Counted from the first letter of the stretch, positions 10,868 through 24,019 are shown. The stretch is DNA of 64,000 bases from Nageia nagi (GCA_050084985.1 JBITNC010000001.1:61070001-61134000); one strand, 5' to 3'. Notes: a model not told the origin generated them from the letters alone. Numbers and translations are program-made.

Positions 10868-13800
10868 ATGGCAGAAGAAGGGAGGCTGAAGGTGGAAAGA
10901 TTTAATGGGCAAGGTTTTTAGTTTTGGAAAATGCAAATGGAAGACTACCTCTACCAAAAGGATCTCTATCAACCTCTAGAAGATAAGAGTAAGAAACCCA
11001 CTTCTATGAGTGATGAAGAATGGAACTTGTTGGATAGAAAGGCTTTGGGAGCTGTAAGACTTTGTTTAAGTTCTAGTGTAGCTTTCAATATTTCCAATAA
11101 AAAAACTACTAAAGGTGTAATGGATAAGCTTCCTAAATTGTATGAAAAACCATCTACCTCAAACAAAGTATACTTAATGAAGAAATTGTTTAACATGAAG
11201 ATGAATGAAGGTAGTTCAGTTCAAGACCATGTTAATGAATTTAACACAGTCACAAATCAATTAACTTCAGTAAAAATAGAATTTGAAGATGAAGTAAGAG
11301 CTTTGTTAATTCTATGTTCACTTCCAGATAGTTGGAATAGCTTTGTTATGGCTGTTACTAATTCTTCTTCTAATGCAAAATTGGTCTTTGATGAAGTTGT
11401 TGGAACAATTCTTAGTGAGGACATGAGGAGAAAGTCCATGGGAGAATGCTCCAATGCTGCTCTCACAGTAGAGGCAAGAGGAAGATCAAAGGAAAGAAGG
11501 AGAAGCAAGTCAAGAAGCAAATCGCAAGGAAGGTCAAAATCAAAAGGTAAAACTAAATTGGAATGTTGGCATTGTGGTAAAAAGGGTCACATTAAAAGGG
11601 ATTGTTGGAATAGAAAAGGAAAAGAAAGTGAAAGTAGTAATTATAATAATGAAAGCACAAGTAACCAAGAGGCAAATATTGTTGGTGAATTAATTAAAGA
11701 TGCTTTAATCATGTCTAATGAAAAGAATGATGATTATTGGGTTCTTGATTCAGGTGCTTCATATCATGCTACTCCACATAAAAACTATTTTTCAAATTAC
11801 ACACATGGTGACTTTGGTCAAGTATTATTAGGTAATGAACACCCATGCAAGATTGTTGGTATTGGCAATATAACAATGAAATTACCTAATGGAACACAAT
11901 GGACTCTTAATGAAGCTAGACACATTCCAGATCTTAAAAGAAATCTTATATCAACAAGTAAATTGGATAAGGAGGGCTATGTGATGACATTCGGGGATGC
12001 TAGTTGGAAAGTAACTAAAGGTTCAATGGTATTTGCAAAGGGAAATTTGGTGGGGTCTCTTTATTTGCTCACAAATGTCTTTGATTATTCATTGAATCTT
12101 GTTTCAATAGGCAATGATACATCACTATGGCATAATAGACTTGGACATATGAGTGAGAAAGGTATGAAAATGTTACACTCTAATGGTTCACTCCCTAATC
12201 TTAAAGAAGTTGATTTAGGATTTTGTGAAGATTGTGTGTATGGAAAACAAAAAAGGGTTAATTTTCTTAAAGTTGGCAAAGAAAAGAAGAGTCACAAATT
12301 AGAGCTTGTTCATACAGATGTGTGGGGTCCTGCACAGGTTTGCTCACTTGGAGGCTCATCTTATTTTGTCACTTTTATTGATGATTGTACTAGAAAGACA
12401 TGGGTATACTGTATTAAAAAGAAGTCTGATGTGTTTGAAACATTTAAGAGGTGGAAGGCATTGGTTGAGAATGAAACTAATTCTAAGTTGAAATGTATTA
12501 AGTCCGATAATGGTGGGGAATTTTGCAATAATGAGTTTGATTCATTTTGTTCACACAATGGCATTAGAAGGATTAAGGTGGTCCCTAGAACTCCACAGGA
12601 AAATGGGGTTGCAGAAAGAATGAATAGGACTATCTTAGAAAGGGCTAGAAGTATGAGGATACATGCTGGGTTTCCTTTGAATATTTGGGCTGATGCTATT
12701 GACACTGCTATTTACTTGATTAACAGGGGTCCATCTATGGCTTTAGATGGAGGCATTCCAGAGGAGATGTGGACAGGTAAAAAGGTGAATTACTCATTCT
12801 TGAGAGTCTTTGGTTGTGAGGCTTTTGCACATGTTGATAAAGAGGATAGAAAGAAACTTGATGCAAAATCACAAAAATGCTATTTTGTTGGATATGGTGT
12901 TAATGATTTGGGATATAGGTTATGGGATGTTGATAACCATAAAATCATTAGAAGTAGAGATGTTGTATTCAATGAGAAAAGCATGTATAAAGATAGATTG
13001 CAAAATATTGAGGAACCCAAGTTTGTATCTCTAGAAGATGTTGATCAATATAAGGGTCCTGATAATAATAATGTTCAAGCACCTCCACCACAAACACCTC
13101 AAACTTTGTCACTTAGAAGGTCCTCAAGGACTAGAAATCCTCCTAAATGATACTCTCCTGCTCTTTATCATATTCTTTATACTGATGGTGGTGAACCTGA
13201 ATGTTTTGATGAAGCTATGCAGGGTGATACACAGATTAAGTGGGAGCATGCTATGAAGGAGGAGATGGACTACTTACTTAAGAATCAAACTTGGAGTTTG
13301 GTTGAGCTTCCAGAGGGTAAGAAGGCACTTACTAACAAATGGGTGTACAGGATAAAGGAAGAGGTAGATGGGCGACAAAGGTACAAGGTAATACTTGTGG
13401 TAAAAGGTTTTGAACAGAAAAAAGGTATAGATTATAATGAGATCTTTTCTCCAGTTGTTAAAATGACCTCGATTAGAGCAATATTGAGTCTTGTTGCTAC
13501 TGAAAACTTGTTTCTTGAACAATTGGATGTAAAGACAGCTTTCCTTCATGGGAATTTGGAGGAGGATATTTATATGCATCAACCCGAAGGTTTTGAGGTC
13601 AAAGGTAAAGAAGGGTATGTATGTAAATTGGAAAAGAGCTTGTACAGTTTGAAGCAAGCACCTAGGCAATGGTATCATAAGTTTGACACTTTCATGATAA
13701 TAAATAAATTTGTAAGATGTCAATCTGATCATTGTGTGTATGTAAAGAAGACAACAAATGGCAACTATGTAATCTTGCTTTTATATGTGGATGATATGTT

Positions 13801-14746
13801 GGTAGCAGGATCTAGTATGCAAGATATTGTTGATCTTAAGGAAAAGTTGGCTAATACTTTTGAAATGAAGGATTTGGGTGAAGCTAAACAAATACTTGGA
13901 ATGAAAATAACAAGAGATAAATAAAACCACTTGCTTAGACTAAGTCAAGAAGATTATATTGATAAGGTTCTTAAAAGGTTCAATATGAATAATGCAAAAT
14001 CTGTAACTACACCATTGGCAAAGCATTTTAAACTCACCAAACATTTAAGTCCTAAGACAGATAAGGAAAAGGAGTACATGACTAAAGTTCCCTATGCTTC
14101 GGCGGTTGGGAGTTTAATGTATGCAATGGTGTGCACTAGATCAGATATAGCACAAGCAGTGGGAGTGGTTAGTAGATTCATGAATAATCTAGGAAAAGGG
14201 CATTGGGAAGCAGTTAAATGGATCCTTAGGTATTTAAGGAGTACTTCTCATTACTCTTTATGTTTTGGTGGATCTAACTCTTGTTTGCAAGGTTATGTTG
14301 ATTCTGACATGGCAGGTGATATAGATGGTGGGAGAAGCACTACAGGATATGTGTTTACCATTGGAGGTACAACGGTGAGTTGGATTTCAAAGCTCCAATA
14401 GGTTGTGGCTCTCTCCACTACTGAGGCAGAGTATGTTGCGATCACGGAGGCAAGTAAAGAATTGATTTGGTTGAAGAGATTGATGGAGGAACTGGGAAAG
14501 GTGCAGGAGGATGCAAAGCTATGGAGCGATAGCCAGAGTGCTATTCATCTTGCAAAGAACTCAGCCTACCATTCGAGAACCAAGCATATCAAATTGAGGT
14601 ACCACTTCATCAGGACAGCGTTGGAGGATGGTTCAGTCAGTTTGGGGAAGATTCACACGTCTCAAAATCTTGCAGACATGTTCACTAAAGTTGTTACAAA
14701 GGAGAAGTTGGGCTCTTGCTCAACTTGGATTGGTCTTAAGGAGTAA
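10868..14746 (+). pseudogene. E3 gag-pol polyprotein, single frame with four in-frame stops
   Basis: The ATG at 10868 (MAEEGRLKVERFNG) opens a frame that stays in register to the TAA at 14744-14746, 1293 codons counting stops. It is broken only by TAG 10919, TGA 13148, TAA 13922 and TAG 14399. Domains: gag with CCHC knuckle CX2CX4HX4C at 11564-11605; protease DSGA at 11747-11758; pre-integrase LWHNRLGH near 12125; integrase catalytic D (12317), D (12506) and E (12614), with exactly 35 residues between the last two; RT YVDD at 13784-13795; RNase H with STTEAEY near 14411. At least two stops are explained by CAG to TAG or CGA to TGA, that is C-to-T change. The longest open part is 10931-13150. 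Confidence 0.95.
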
Positions 14747-14795
14747 AGGCCAAGATGAGAAGCTTTTGACCCTTGTTGCAGAGAAAGAAGTCTCC

Positions 14796-14806
14796 AAGTG
14801 GGAGAT
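14796..14806 (+). promoter_or_regulatory. E3 polypurine tract
   Basis: AAGTGGGAGAT immediately before the 3' LTR, the expected plus-strand primer. Confidence 0.75.
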
Positions 14807-15352
14807 TGTTAGAAAATGGAGACTACAACCAGTTAGAAAATAGAGAGCAGTTTCTTTCTATTTAACACCAAATTTCAGTTGCCAAGAAGCCATGACACCT
14901 GGTTATCAGTTATAGAAGGGTTGGGGGTTACCTAATGACCTTCCTGATCCAACTTGGGTTTAAGTTGGGTTAGTTTGTACCTATAAATAAGAGGCTTGAG
15001 TTGAGGCATGCATTATTGTAGTTTTGACAGCAATTGTGAAGTAGATTGTGATTGTTGAGAGAGAGAGATTGTAGTGAGGTTTTGTTGTAACTCCAAAGTG
15101 AAGATTGTAGCAAGGTTATGCTGCTGGTTTGTTGCTTGGAGGACTTTGAAGAATGATATGCAAAAGGGTTGAAAGCTTCTCCATGGATGTAGCCTACATT
15201 GGGTGAACCACGTTATCTCTTGTGTCTCTCTTTGTGTGATTGATGTTCATGGTTATTTGATTTCAGTAGTATGCTTTGAATGTTGTTTATTTTGCTAAGG
15301 AGTAAGAGAATTACTGATGCTCTTACTTATATAAACTTATTAAATCCTAACA
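14807..15352 (+). repeat. E3 3' LTR, 546 bp
   Basis: Same length and ends as the 5' LTR. It ends CCTAACA at 15352 and the minus-strand E2 RNase H resumes at the next base. Confidence 0.95.
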
Positions 15353-17552
15353 GATACGGATATTGAGTCATGTTTCTTAGTATGCCAAGATACTAGATTT
15401 TGACCAAGATAGAATGCTCCACATCTAGTACTCTTTCTATCATCCACATACCCAACCCAATTAGCATCTAAGTAAGCAAATAATGTGATTTCCATACCTT
15501 TGGGTTACCAAAGGTCATACTCCATGATTCCTTTCAAATAAGTGAATATTCTCTTTATAGCTTGCACATGTACTTCCTTTGGATCAACTTGAAATATGGA
15601 AACCATGCAAATAACTTGAATTATTTCTAATCTTATAGCAATCAAGTATAGCAAGCTACCAATCATAGATCTATATAGGATGTGACCAACATTAGGTGAA
15701 GTATCTAGTTTACAACTAGTTTTCATGGAAGTGCTCACAAGTTTACTATCCTTCATATTGAATTATTCAACATATCTTTAACATACTTGACTTGTGAGAT
15801 AAAAATGCCCTTTTCTTGTTAATTTACTTGTAGGCCAAGGAAATAATAAAGTTCACCCATCATAGACATTACAAACTCCTTCTTCATCTTATTTGCAAAA
15901 TCATTGCATAATTCATTCTTACAACTTCTGAAAATGATATCATCAATATAAACAATAATTATTATCAAGTTTTTAGTTTCATGTTTCACAAGTAGATTTC
16001 TTCCAACTATCCCTTGTTTGAACCCTTGTTCCAAGAGGTACTTTTCCAATCTAGCTTACCAAGATTTAGGGGCTTGTTTTAGTCTATACAAGGCTTTCTT
16101 CAATTTGCATACTACATTGGGATCCTCCCCTAACTAGAATCCATTTGATTTTTCTATATAAACCTCTTCTTCTAACAAACCATTCAACAATGTAGCCCTG
16201 ACATCCATTTGAAAGGTTCTAAAACTTTTATAAGTAGTTAAGGCTAGAAACATTCTAATGGTTTCAAGTCTAGATACCAGTGAAAAAGTCTCATCAAAGT
16301 TAATACCTTATATTTGAGGATAGCCTTTAGATGCCAATCTTGCCTTATTTCTGACAACCTTACTTTCTTCAATCAACTTGTTCTTGAAGACCCACTTAGT
16401 GCCAATGGCATTCTTATTTGTAGGCCTAGGTACAAGCTCCCATGTCTCACTCTTCTCAATCTTATTTAGATCCTCTTCCATGGATTTTACTAAATGCTCA
16501 TCTTGGCATGCCTCTACCACATATTTTGGCTCAATGTGAGATACTAAGGAGTAGTTTATGTGCTCTTGATTTCATGAAGTCCTACTTCTAGTTTGAGCAT
16601 CGATTCTAATGTCTCTTGTGATTTGATCCTTAGGATAGGTCATTTGCACATATTGGATATGAGTCTTTTGGTTAGTTGGAGTTGATGGAGTGGTCGATTG
16701 TGGTTGCTTTTTTTTTGGTGTTTCATGTTCATCCTCTTTAGTCACTTCCTCATAAGTTGGATAGTTTACTTCATTTCTAGTTAGTGGATCTACACCTTCA
16801 TCCACTTTGACATTAGCACTTTCAAATATTTTTCCAATACTTTTGTTGTAGCATATATAGGCCTTGCTTTTCAATGAATATCTAAGAAATATACCTTCAT
16901 ATACTCTATCCTCAAACTTTCTGAGATTGTTTTTAGTCCTCTTCATGGTGTAACACTTGTTGCCAAATACCTTGAGATGCTTAATAGTAGCCTTCCTTCC
17001 AAACCATAGCTCCTAAGTGTCTTCTTTTCATTTTTCCTAAGCATGCACTTATTTTGAATATACACATATGCATGTATTTCCTCTTTCCAAAATAGGTCAG
17101 CTATTTTTCTACCAATCATCATAGTTCTAGCCATTTATTGCATGGTTCTATTCTTCCTCTCAACTACGACATTCTATTGAGGGGTTCTTGGAGCTAAGAA
17201 TTATCTTTTAATAACATACTTCTCATAAAACTCAATAAACTTTTCTGAGATGAACTCTCCTCCTCTATTTTATATTAAGCATTTGATTCTTCTACTAGTA
17301 TGGTTCTCAACTATGCTTTTGAATATTTTGAACATGTCAAAGGCCTTTGATTTATGCTTCAAGAATTGAACCCAAGTCATTCTAGTGTAGTCATCAATGC
17401 AAAGCATAAAATACCCATGACCATTTATACTTTGTATTTTAGTAGGCCCACATAAATCAATATGCACAAGTTCAAGAGTTTTACTGGTATAGTGATCCTT
17501 TACCTTAAAGGAAGATCTAGCTTGTTTATCCTTTTGGCACGAGGAGCAAATA
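15353..17552 (-). pseudogene. E2 pol: RNase H start, RT and integrase
   Basis: Minus-strand frames, upstream to downstream: integrase with CQKDKQ near 17520-17540 and HIDLCGP near 17455; NGHGYFMLCIDDYTRMTWV; MARTMMIGRKIADLFWKE (17134 down); the hinge (16946-16572); RT starting with WELVPRPTNKNAIGTKWVFK (about 16440); RT catalytic YIDD at 15939-15950 (Val to Ile, usually tolerated); MIGSLLYL and KRIFTYLKGIMEYDLW (about 15660-15505); and the start of RNase H. Multiple stops and frameshifts separate the pieces. The left edge is the E3 insertion and the right edge the E4 insertion, which falls between two codons of the integrase zinc-binding region. Confidence 0.88.
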
Positions 17553-20500
17553 TGTCATGACCCTCTCTTTTTGCATCTTTGCATGGTTTGATTATTGTGT
17601 ATGGAGTTTTTACATACTTGCATTTGAATAGTTGATATCATGTTTTCTTTTATATATATTTTATCTTGATATTATCCAAAAGAAATTTGATACTATTGCG
17701 ATTTCATGTGATATAGGAAATTGTAGTCCTACAAGTAAACCACTTTTCCATTTGTAAGGAGATGATTGGACATCAATAGCCTACAAGGGAATTTGTTTCA
17801 CTTAATTTGCATGAGCTTTTGTGTGCTTATTCCCTTGTGTTGCATATTTATTTATTTTTCTATTTTGAAGTTGTTAATAGACATTGTTTTGGTTTTTAGG
17901 ATCATTGTTGGGTTGAGAACAATGATGGATTAGCCTAGTTATTCATCTTCATACCTACAAATTTAAATAGAAAAATAAAATTAGTATTTATGGAAATAGG
18001 TAAATTTTATATATGAGGCATTTTTCATAATGAAAGAAAGAAATGAATGCTAAGTTGCTATTTTGATTAATAACTTGCATTAGTAAATATTACTTAAAAG
18101 AAAATAAAATGCGTTGAAAGTAACTAGTGATATTTATTTTAAAGCATTTATTAATAAAATGATTTTTAAATAATGTTGAGTTGTGCAAAGTGGAAAAAGG
18201 AAGTAAATAGGTTTAATTTAGTTATTTTTGCATTTAGGGGGTTTTACTCTTGGAAAGAAACTTCGAGGAAGTTTTGAGAGAAAACTTCCTTAAGGAGTTT
18301 GAAGCAACCATCCATGGCCTCCTCTGCTCCTATTTGTCATGATTTTTATTACTCATTTGGTTACTTGGTTCTTGGAAAGAGGAAGAGAAAGATTGGAGTA
18401 AGAGATCATTCTGCATTAGGAATTTTTCTATGCATTTCAAATTAGGTTTTCTTTATTTCATAAATTTTGCACGAGTTTGGTTTTGAGTTCTATTCTAGTT
18501 CTTATGCATACTGTAAATTGGAAAAAGAATGGTAAATTCATTTGTAATTTTTCCTTCTTTCATGTTGAAAAAAAAGGTTTTAAAATTGAGTTTGTAGATT
18601 CTAAAACAATATTTGAAATACAAATTTTAGAGTGGGATTATTGCTTCTTTTTCAATCAAAAACTATAGGAAAAACTAGAAAACTTATGGGTTTTACATAC
18701 ATAAATAATATGGTGGAAACATATTTTTCAAATGAAATTTAGAAGTGTAAAAATACGTCCAATTTCTAGTTTCAAGTATTCTATGTGTAGAGATTGAAAA
18801 ATGGAACAAAACCCATGTCTAGAGTTTGAAAATGTTTAGATATTAATCTCTAAAGTCTGAGTTTGAAACTAGTTTTTGTATAGCCTATACATGTTATTTC
18901 TAGGTCTATAATAGTTTTAAAAAAAATGCAGGATTTTCTTGCTTATGCTTGAAACTATAAATTAAACTTAAAGTTAAATTAATGTGAATTAAAGATTTAA
19001 CTTTTTATTCTTAAATTTATTATAGATAGTATTTCTTGTATCAAAAGGCATCTATAAAAAATAAAAATAAAAACATAGAAGTTAGAGCACACACCAAGTT
19101 TTACCTATGGGGGGGTACGCAGCACACCAAGCTGTAGCAGCGGTTGAAGCGGAGAGCTACGTGTTATTCTTTCATTTTAGAAAATAGAAATGGGGTGTGG
19201 CATGGGGCCCACCCCAGTCCATTAACTAAAATTTGAAATATAAAAAGAATAATAAAAAAATATTATATTATATTTTACAATAATTTAAAAGTTAAAAAAT
19301 ATATTACAAATATAAGAAATTTAAATATTATATGGGGATTTTAATTATTTAAATTAAAAGAAAATGTAGTTAATATTAATTAATAATCTCATTAGTAAAA
19401 GAAATCAAATAATTAATATTAAGTGATACATTTTTATTTATTAATGTTTTAGGATACTAAAGTATTAATAGAGAGGAAATGTTCAAAAATGAAGTTTGGA
19501 ACTAAATAAAAATATTTGTGCAGTATTTTGATTTAAAATGTTGAAGTAGATGAATGTGCTATTTCGATATTAATTTATTATTGCATGGGTTTTTTTTAAA
19601 TATTGCATAGTTATTTTTATAAGTCATGCATGTAAACACAATCATGGAATAGAAAATTTTGGAACATTAATGATGGAATCATTGGTTTCAAAACTAAGCA
19701 TTTCATACTTTTCTTATTATGTGTTGTGCATAAAAATTGGAAATAGAGGCATGAGATATTTCCAAAATTTAGGCCATGAAATATTAATTGAGATAAAATG
19801 AATAAGTGTAAAATTATCATGTAAATGCATTGCATGTTACCTTAGTGAAAACATACAAGTGTTGTCTCTAATCCTATTAAGCATCTAACAAGTGGTTCAC
19901 TTTGGAGGATGATTACATTGGTTCTTCAAGACTTACAAGATGGAGAAGATGGGATATCTAAATTATAAATTTAGCAATTGTAATATTGTAAACTTATATC
20001 TCATTAAGATATTTGATTTGTAACCTATATGATCATGTGATGTAATATTGTATGAAATGATTTGGTAAATTAACATGGATGGTTATTTGCAAGAGAAGCA
20101 TTCTTTCTTGGCATTTAATTATATAGTACTACTTGCATGAAAGCATAATGTATGAAATCTAATGTTAATTAGTATTTGGTAACTATGTTGCTTCCAATCA
20201 TTATAGTTTACATTTTTGCAACATTTATTATCTAAGATAAGATTAGGACTTGAACCTATGCTATCCAAACAACATGTAATCTTTGTACATAGTCATAAAT
20301 TTATAATATTTAAGTGATGAAAGACTTAAATGGAAAATGATAGGTTCAAATATAACCTTTAGGTGATAGGAAAATAAATTAGAAAATGTAAGGCTAGTTC
20401 TACCCCCAAAGTTAAACACCTAGTCAAGGATAATGGGTAGGTTATCAATTGATGAAAGGTAGTAACTACAAGATTTATGGGAAGGTAGTTACTATGGGTT

Positions 20501-20981
20501 TAGTGGTGGTCTCTTGTGTGTATTATGGGTAGGCAAGAGTACATCAATTGATTTCAAGGTAGTGAAATTATCATCAAGTTTCATCATGGGAAGTGATGAA
20601 ATATTGATCCACTTGGCATACGCTATTAGATAACTATCATAGGGCAGCATGAAGTGATGGAAACATTGTGCCCCTTCTTAAATGTATGGGTCCTAAGAAA
20701 AACCCAAAGGTCATGATTGATATAGGTGAGTCAAACATGAGATATATTTGAACATGGGTGCTAATTGAAATAAGTGCATGGTAGATGCATTGTCGAAAAC
20801 TAACTATCACATGACTTAGGTGAAAATGGAAACTGATCATTTCCATCCACTTAAGGGTCATCTACAATGACTACCTAAAACTCAAACATGTAATTCCAAA
20901 ACCTCTTTATGCATTTGTAAGGGTGTTAATTTATTAAAAAAAAATGTCTAATTTTGAGATAGAATTTAGATGAACATTTCA
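17553..20981. mobile_element. E4: 3429-bp TG...CA insertion with perfect TSD, no coding
   Basis: Starts TGTCATGACCCTC and ends GAACATTTCA, flanked by the perfect duplication AAATA (17548-17552 and 20982-20986). Both flanks belong to the E2 pre-integrase/integrase coding region, which reads on across one TSD copy. The TG...CA ends and the 5-bp TSD are those of an LTR retrotransposon. I find no internal LTR pair, primer-binding site or polyprotein. The best reading is a solo LTR of a long-LTR (probably gypsy) family, or a non-coding LTR-derived element. Orientation is unknown. Around 19080-19215 there is a GC-richer patch including a GGGGTGTGGC/GGGCCCACCCC hairpin. Confidence 0.82.
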
Positions 20982-21273
20982 AAATATGCCCAAAAGGATT
21001 TGAAATGGAGGGTATGTCTCTCACTACCTTTCTTGAATTGATGTTTACAAGATTTTCAAATTTGATGTGCCCAAGTCTCTTGTTCCACAGACAACTTGTA
21101 TCCTCCTGGCTCATCATGCAAGAGTCTTCAACATTCTCCACAAGAGTATAAATATTGTTGGATGTTCTTGTATCATGAGAAACTATCTTTCCACTACTTG
21201 CAATTCTAACTTCATAGCCATGCTTTTTGAAAATAACAGCATTACCTCTATCATAAATTTGGCTAACACTTAG
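20982..21273 (-). pseudogene. E2 GAG-pre-integrase domain
   Basis: Minus-strand translation shows SQIYDRGNAV, a short spacer, then LWNKRLGHIKFENL and the start of the CxxC region, a typical pre-integrase domain. It is flanked by E4 on the left and the solo LTR E5 on the right. TSD copies AAATA and CTTAG mark its edges. Confidence 0.85.
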
Positions 21274-21748
21274 TGTTAGACATTATAATGCATTATTGTG
21301 TAATATTTCTATTTAATGTAAATTCACTTAATGCTTAATGTATTTTTAGATACCTTAAAAGCATTAAGGGAATAAATATGGAAAAATATTTAACCTTACC
21401 CTTAGGTAAAAGGGAGTTTAAAGAGTGGATTTCATCTTATAAATAGAGAGGTACTCCCTCTCATTATGTACTTATAAAAGTATGAATATTCTAGTCTTGT
21501 AGAGTTATAGGAATGCTCTTATAGGAGCTTTGTAAAAGAATTATTGAGAATTTTGTAAGAGAGATATTTTGTGAGAAGTAATAGAAGAGATGTTTCAAAG
21601 TGGATGTACTCCCAAGAGTTGGTGGAACCACTATACGTTTTGTATTCTCATTTGTATGATTGGTTCTTTCTTAGTTAGATGGTTGAATGTTAAATTTGTT
21701 GGAGAAGCTACAAGAGATCTTGGTTTATGAAATCCTTCAATTCCATCA
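21274..21748 (+). repeat. E5: solo LTR, 475 bp, with perfect TSD
   Basis: TGTTAGACATTATAATGC...AATTCCATCA, flanked by CTTAG (21269-21273 and 21749-21753). Removing the insertion and one TSD copy restores the E2 frame across the site, which confirms the borders. It contains TATAAATA (about 21440) and the shared LTR block GTGGATGTACTCC...GGTGGAACCAC near 21601-21632. It resembles the E7 and E8 LTRs in layout (TATA box, then the GGATGTA block, then an ATCCTTCA-like end) and is probably a sister family. Confidence 0.9.
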
Positions 21749-23968
21749 CTTAGTAGATTGTATTTTAGGTCAACAACAAAGAGCACTTATTTAGTCTTTA
21801 CTCTACCATCTCCTAGTATTACTATTCCTTTTCCAACTATCTTAGCTCTATTATTATTTCCAAACTTACCTGAACCACCATCATACTAATTCAATTCCTC
21901 AAAGGTTTGTTTGTCACTAGTCATGTGTTTAGAGTAGTCACTATCAAGAATCTATGGCTTAGTTTGGCTTTACACTTTTAAAGAAGTTTGGAAAATAAGG
22001 TATTGATTGACATTGATGCTCTTTTTTTAAAAACATGCTTAAGATTGGTTCTAATTTTAGTGTTATTTTTGTTCAAAAAGGCATCATCTTCAACTATATG
22101 ACTTTTATGCATTCTAGACTACTTACAATATTATTGGGCCAATTGGTATGAGTTTCCAAATTGACTTCTACATGACTATGATATGTGGCCAAGATTGTGA
22201 TATTTGTAGCACTCCACCATGTTGTCCATTAAGGGAGTAAATACATTCTGATGTATGAAATTGGCTAGCTTGATATTCAATCTATAATCAATAATTTTAT
22301 GTTCAAAATAATTACACTTGTAGCAGTACCCAAAGAAAAAAAAATTAAATTCTAGATATAGACTATTCATCCTTTTTATGTGATATCGAGAACCATAAGC
22401 TCCTCCTGACTTTCTTCTCTAATGACTAGATCTTGTAAATCTGACATGATCAACTCTTTACATTTTTTGTGTTGGTTGGCAGACATTTTCTTTTCATGGT
22501 TTGTCTAGGATAATTTGTGATTAGTTACAAGTTCATCTTCATTTATAGACTTTGAAGAGCTTTTAGGTGCAAACCCTAGATCAAATTTGACCATTGGGTG
22601 TCTTTGTGCATTCAAAATCTCATTTAGTTGATTTGAGCTCTTGCATAACTTGTAGCTTTCTTGAACTTGAGTGGATAGTTTATCAATTTTTATTCTTAAA
22701 TTAATTATTTCTTCTTCAAGCTTGTGACATGTATTAATTTTTTCTATCAATTATAATTATAATGATTCTTCAATCACCTTAGCTTTAGCAAGTTGAATGC
22801 TTAGATCTTTAATTTTGGAAGTAGATTCTTCTAGCTTCCTTGAAAGTTTTTTTTTTCTTGATCCTTTCAAGGTCTAATTCATATAGAGAAGATATTAGTT
22901 CTCCTTCTAAGTCAACTTTAGCATCATCTCTAGAGACTTCAATAATTTTGATAGTCTTCTTTTCCTTATCTTATGCCATGAATAAGAATTAATTATTATC
23001 ATCCTCTAAACTATCATTGTCACTAGATTCTTCTCCCTTTTCTTATGACATGAAACTTTTCTTATTATATTTGTCTCTCTTGAAGTTCTTAGCCTTGCCT
23101 TTGTACTGGTCATTACCATACTTTCCAGCATTTTCAACATTATCATTGCTTTCTTCGTATGGATATTTGGTAGTAAAATGACCAACTCCACCATAGCTAG
23201 AATAGTTAAAAGGAAAATTATCTTTGTATATACCTTATCCTCTTTTAAGCTTCAAGATAAATTTGATTCCTCCTTATTAAATAATTCATCTTCATTTAAA
23301 TCTAGTTTTGACTTGGTACTCTTGGTGGCTTTGAAAACATATTCTTTTTCATCTATCTTGGCCTTGCCAATCCTCATCTCATAGGTAATAAGAGAGCCAT
23401 GTATTTCATCTAAATTAAAGGTATTTAGATCCTTTACTTCTTTAATATCTGATATTTTGGCATCAAATTTGGATGGCAATGATCTTAGGATCTTTTTGAT
23501 AATCACCTTATCTTCAATATTTTCACCCAGACCTCTAATAAAATTGATAATTTCATTCACTATGAGCATGTAGATTGCAATATCCTCTTCAGCATTCATC
23601 TTCAACCCCTCAAATTGAGATCTAAATATTTGTAGCTTAGCTTCCTTTATCTTGTCATCACCTTAATAGATACTCTTCAATTTTTCATACATCTCTTTAA
23701 CAGACTTGCATCCCATGATTTTTACTAGCTCACTATCAACTAGATCACATATGATAGCATTTTTGTCCTTTGAATCATTTTCACATAGCTTCTTTCTTGT
23801 TGGATTTATTGGAGGTATGGATGGTGTTGTGTATCCATTTTCAATAGCCTCCCAAATGTATTAACTTAAGTCACTAATATATGTTTGCATCTAGAGTCTC
23901 TAGAAGGAATAGTTTGTTCCATCAAAGAGTGGTACTTTGTTCAAAGAGAAGCCTTCTCCACTAGCCAT
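21749..23968 (-). pseudogene. E2 gag and protease, decayed
   Basis: The likely start is the minus-strand ATG at 23968 (MASGEGFSLNKVPLFDG, a common start in this gag group). The helical gag core follows (NEIINFIRGLGE...ILRSLPSKFD, about 23560-23450). Next is a degenerate zinc knuckle at about 23163-23204 in which all three Cys positions read Tyr. A coiled, Glu/Lys-rich stretch (about 22900-22510) leads to two more decayed knuckles near 22340-22180 (CYKCNYFEHK and CYKYHNLGH). The protease motif near 21937-21948 reads DSD in place of DSG. Several stops occur. The three-knuckle gag is shared with E9. Confidence 0.85.
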
Positions 23969-24019
23969 TGTGTCACTTCTTAGGTCTTTTTAGTTGATTA
24001 AAATTAAACAAGGAACATG

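Larger units (their letters stand above)
10244..15352 (+). mobile_element. E3: nearly intact Tnt1/Tork-like Ty1/copia element, 5109 bp
   Basis: Two 546-bp LTRs (10244-10789 and 14807-15352) with about 9 differences by eye (about 98% identity), a primer-binding site, a single-frame gag-pol and a polypurine tract. It interrupts the RNase H gene of E2. The flanking 5-mers are GATAG (10239-10243) and GATAC (15353-15357), an imperfect TSD with one mismatch. The gag-pol frame has no frameshift, only four stop codons. Domain order (gag, PR, INT, RT, RNase H) is that of copia. Motifs such as VVKGFEQKKGID and MKDLGEAKQILGMKI resemble the Tnt1/Tork clade. Confidence 0.95.
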
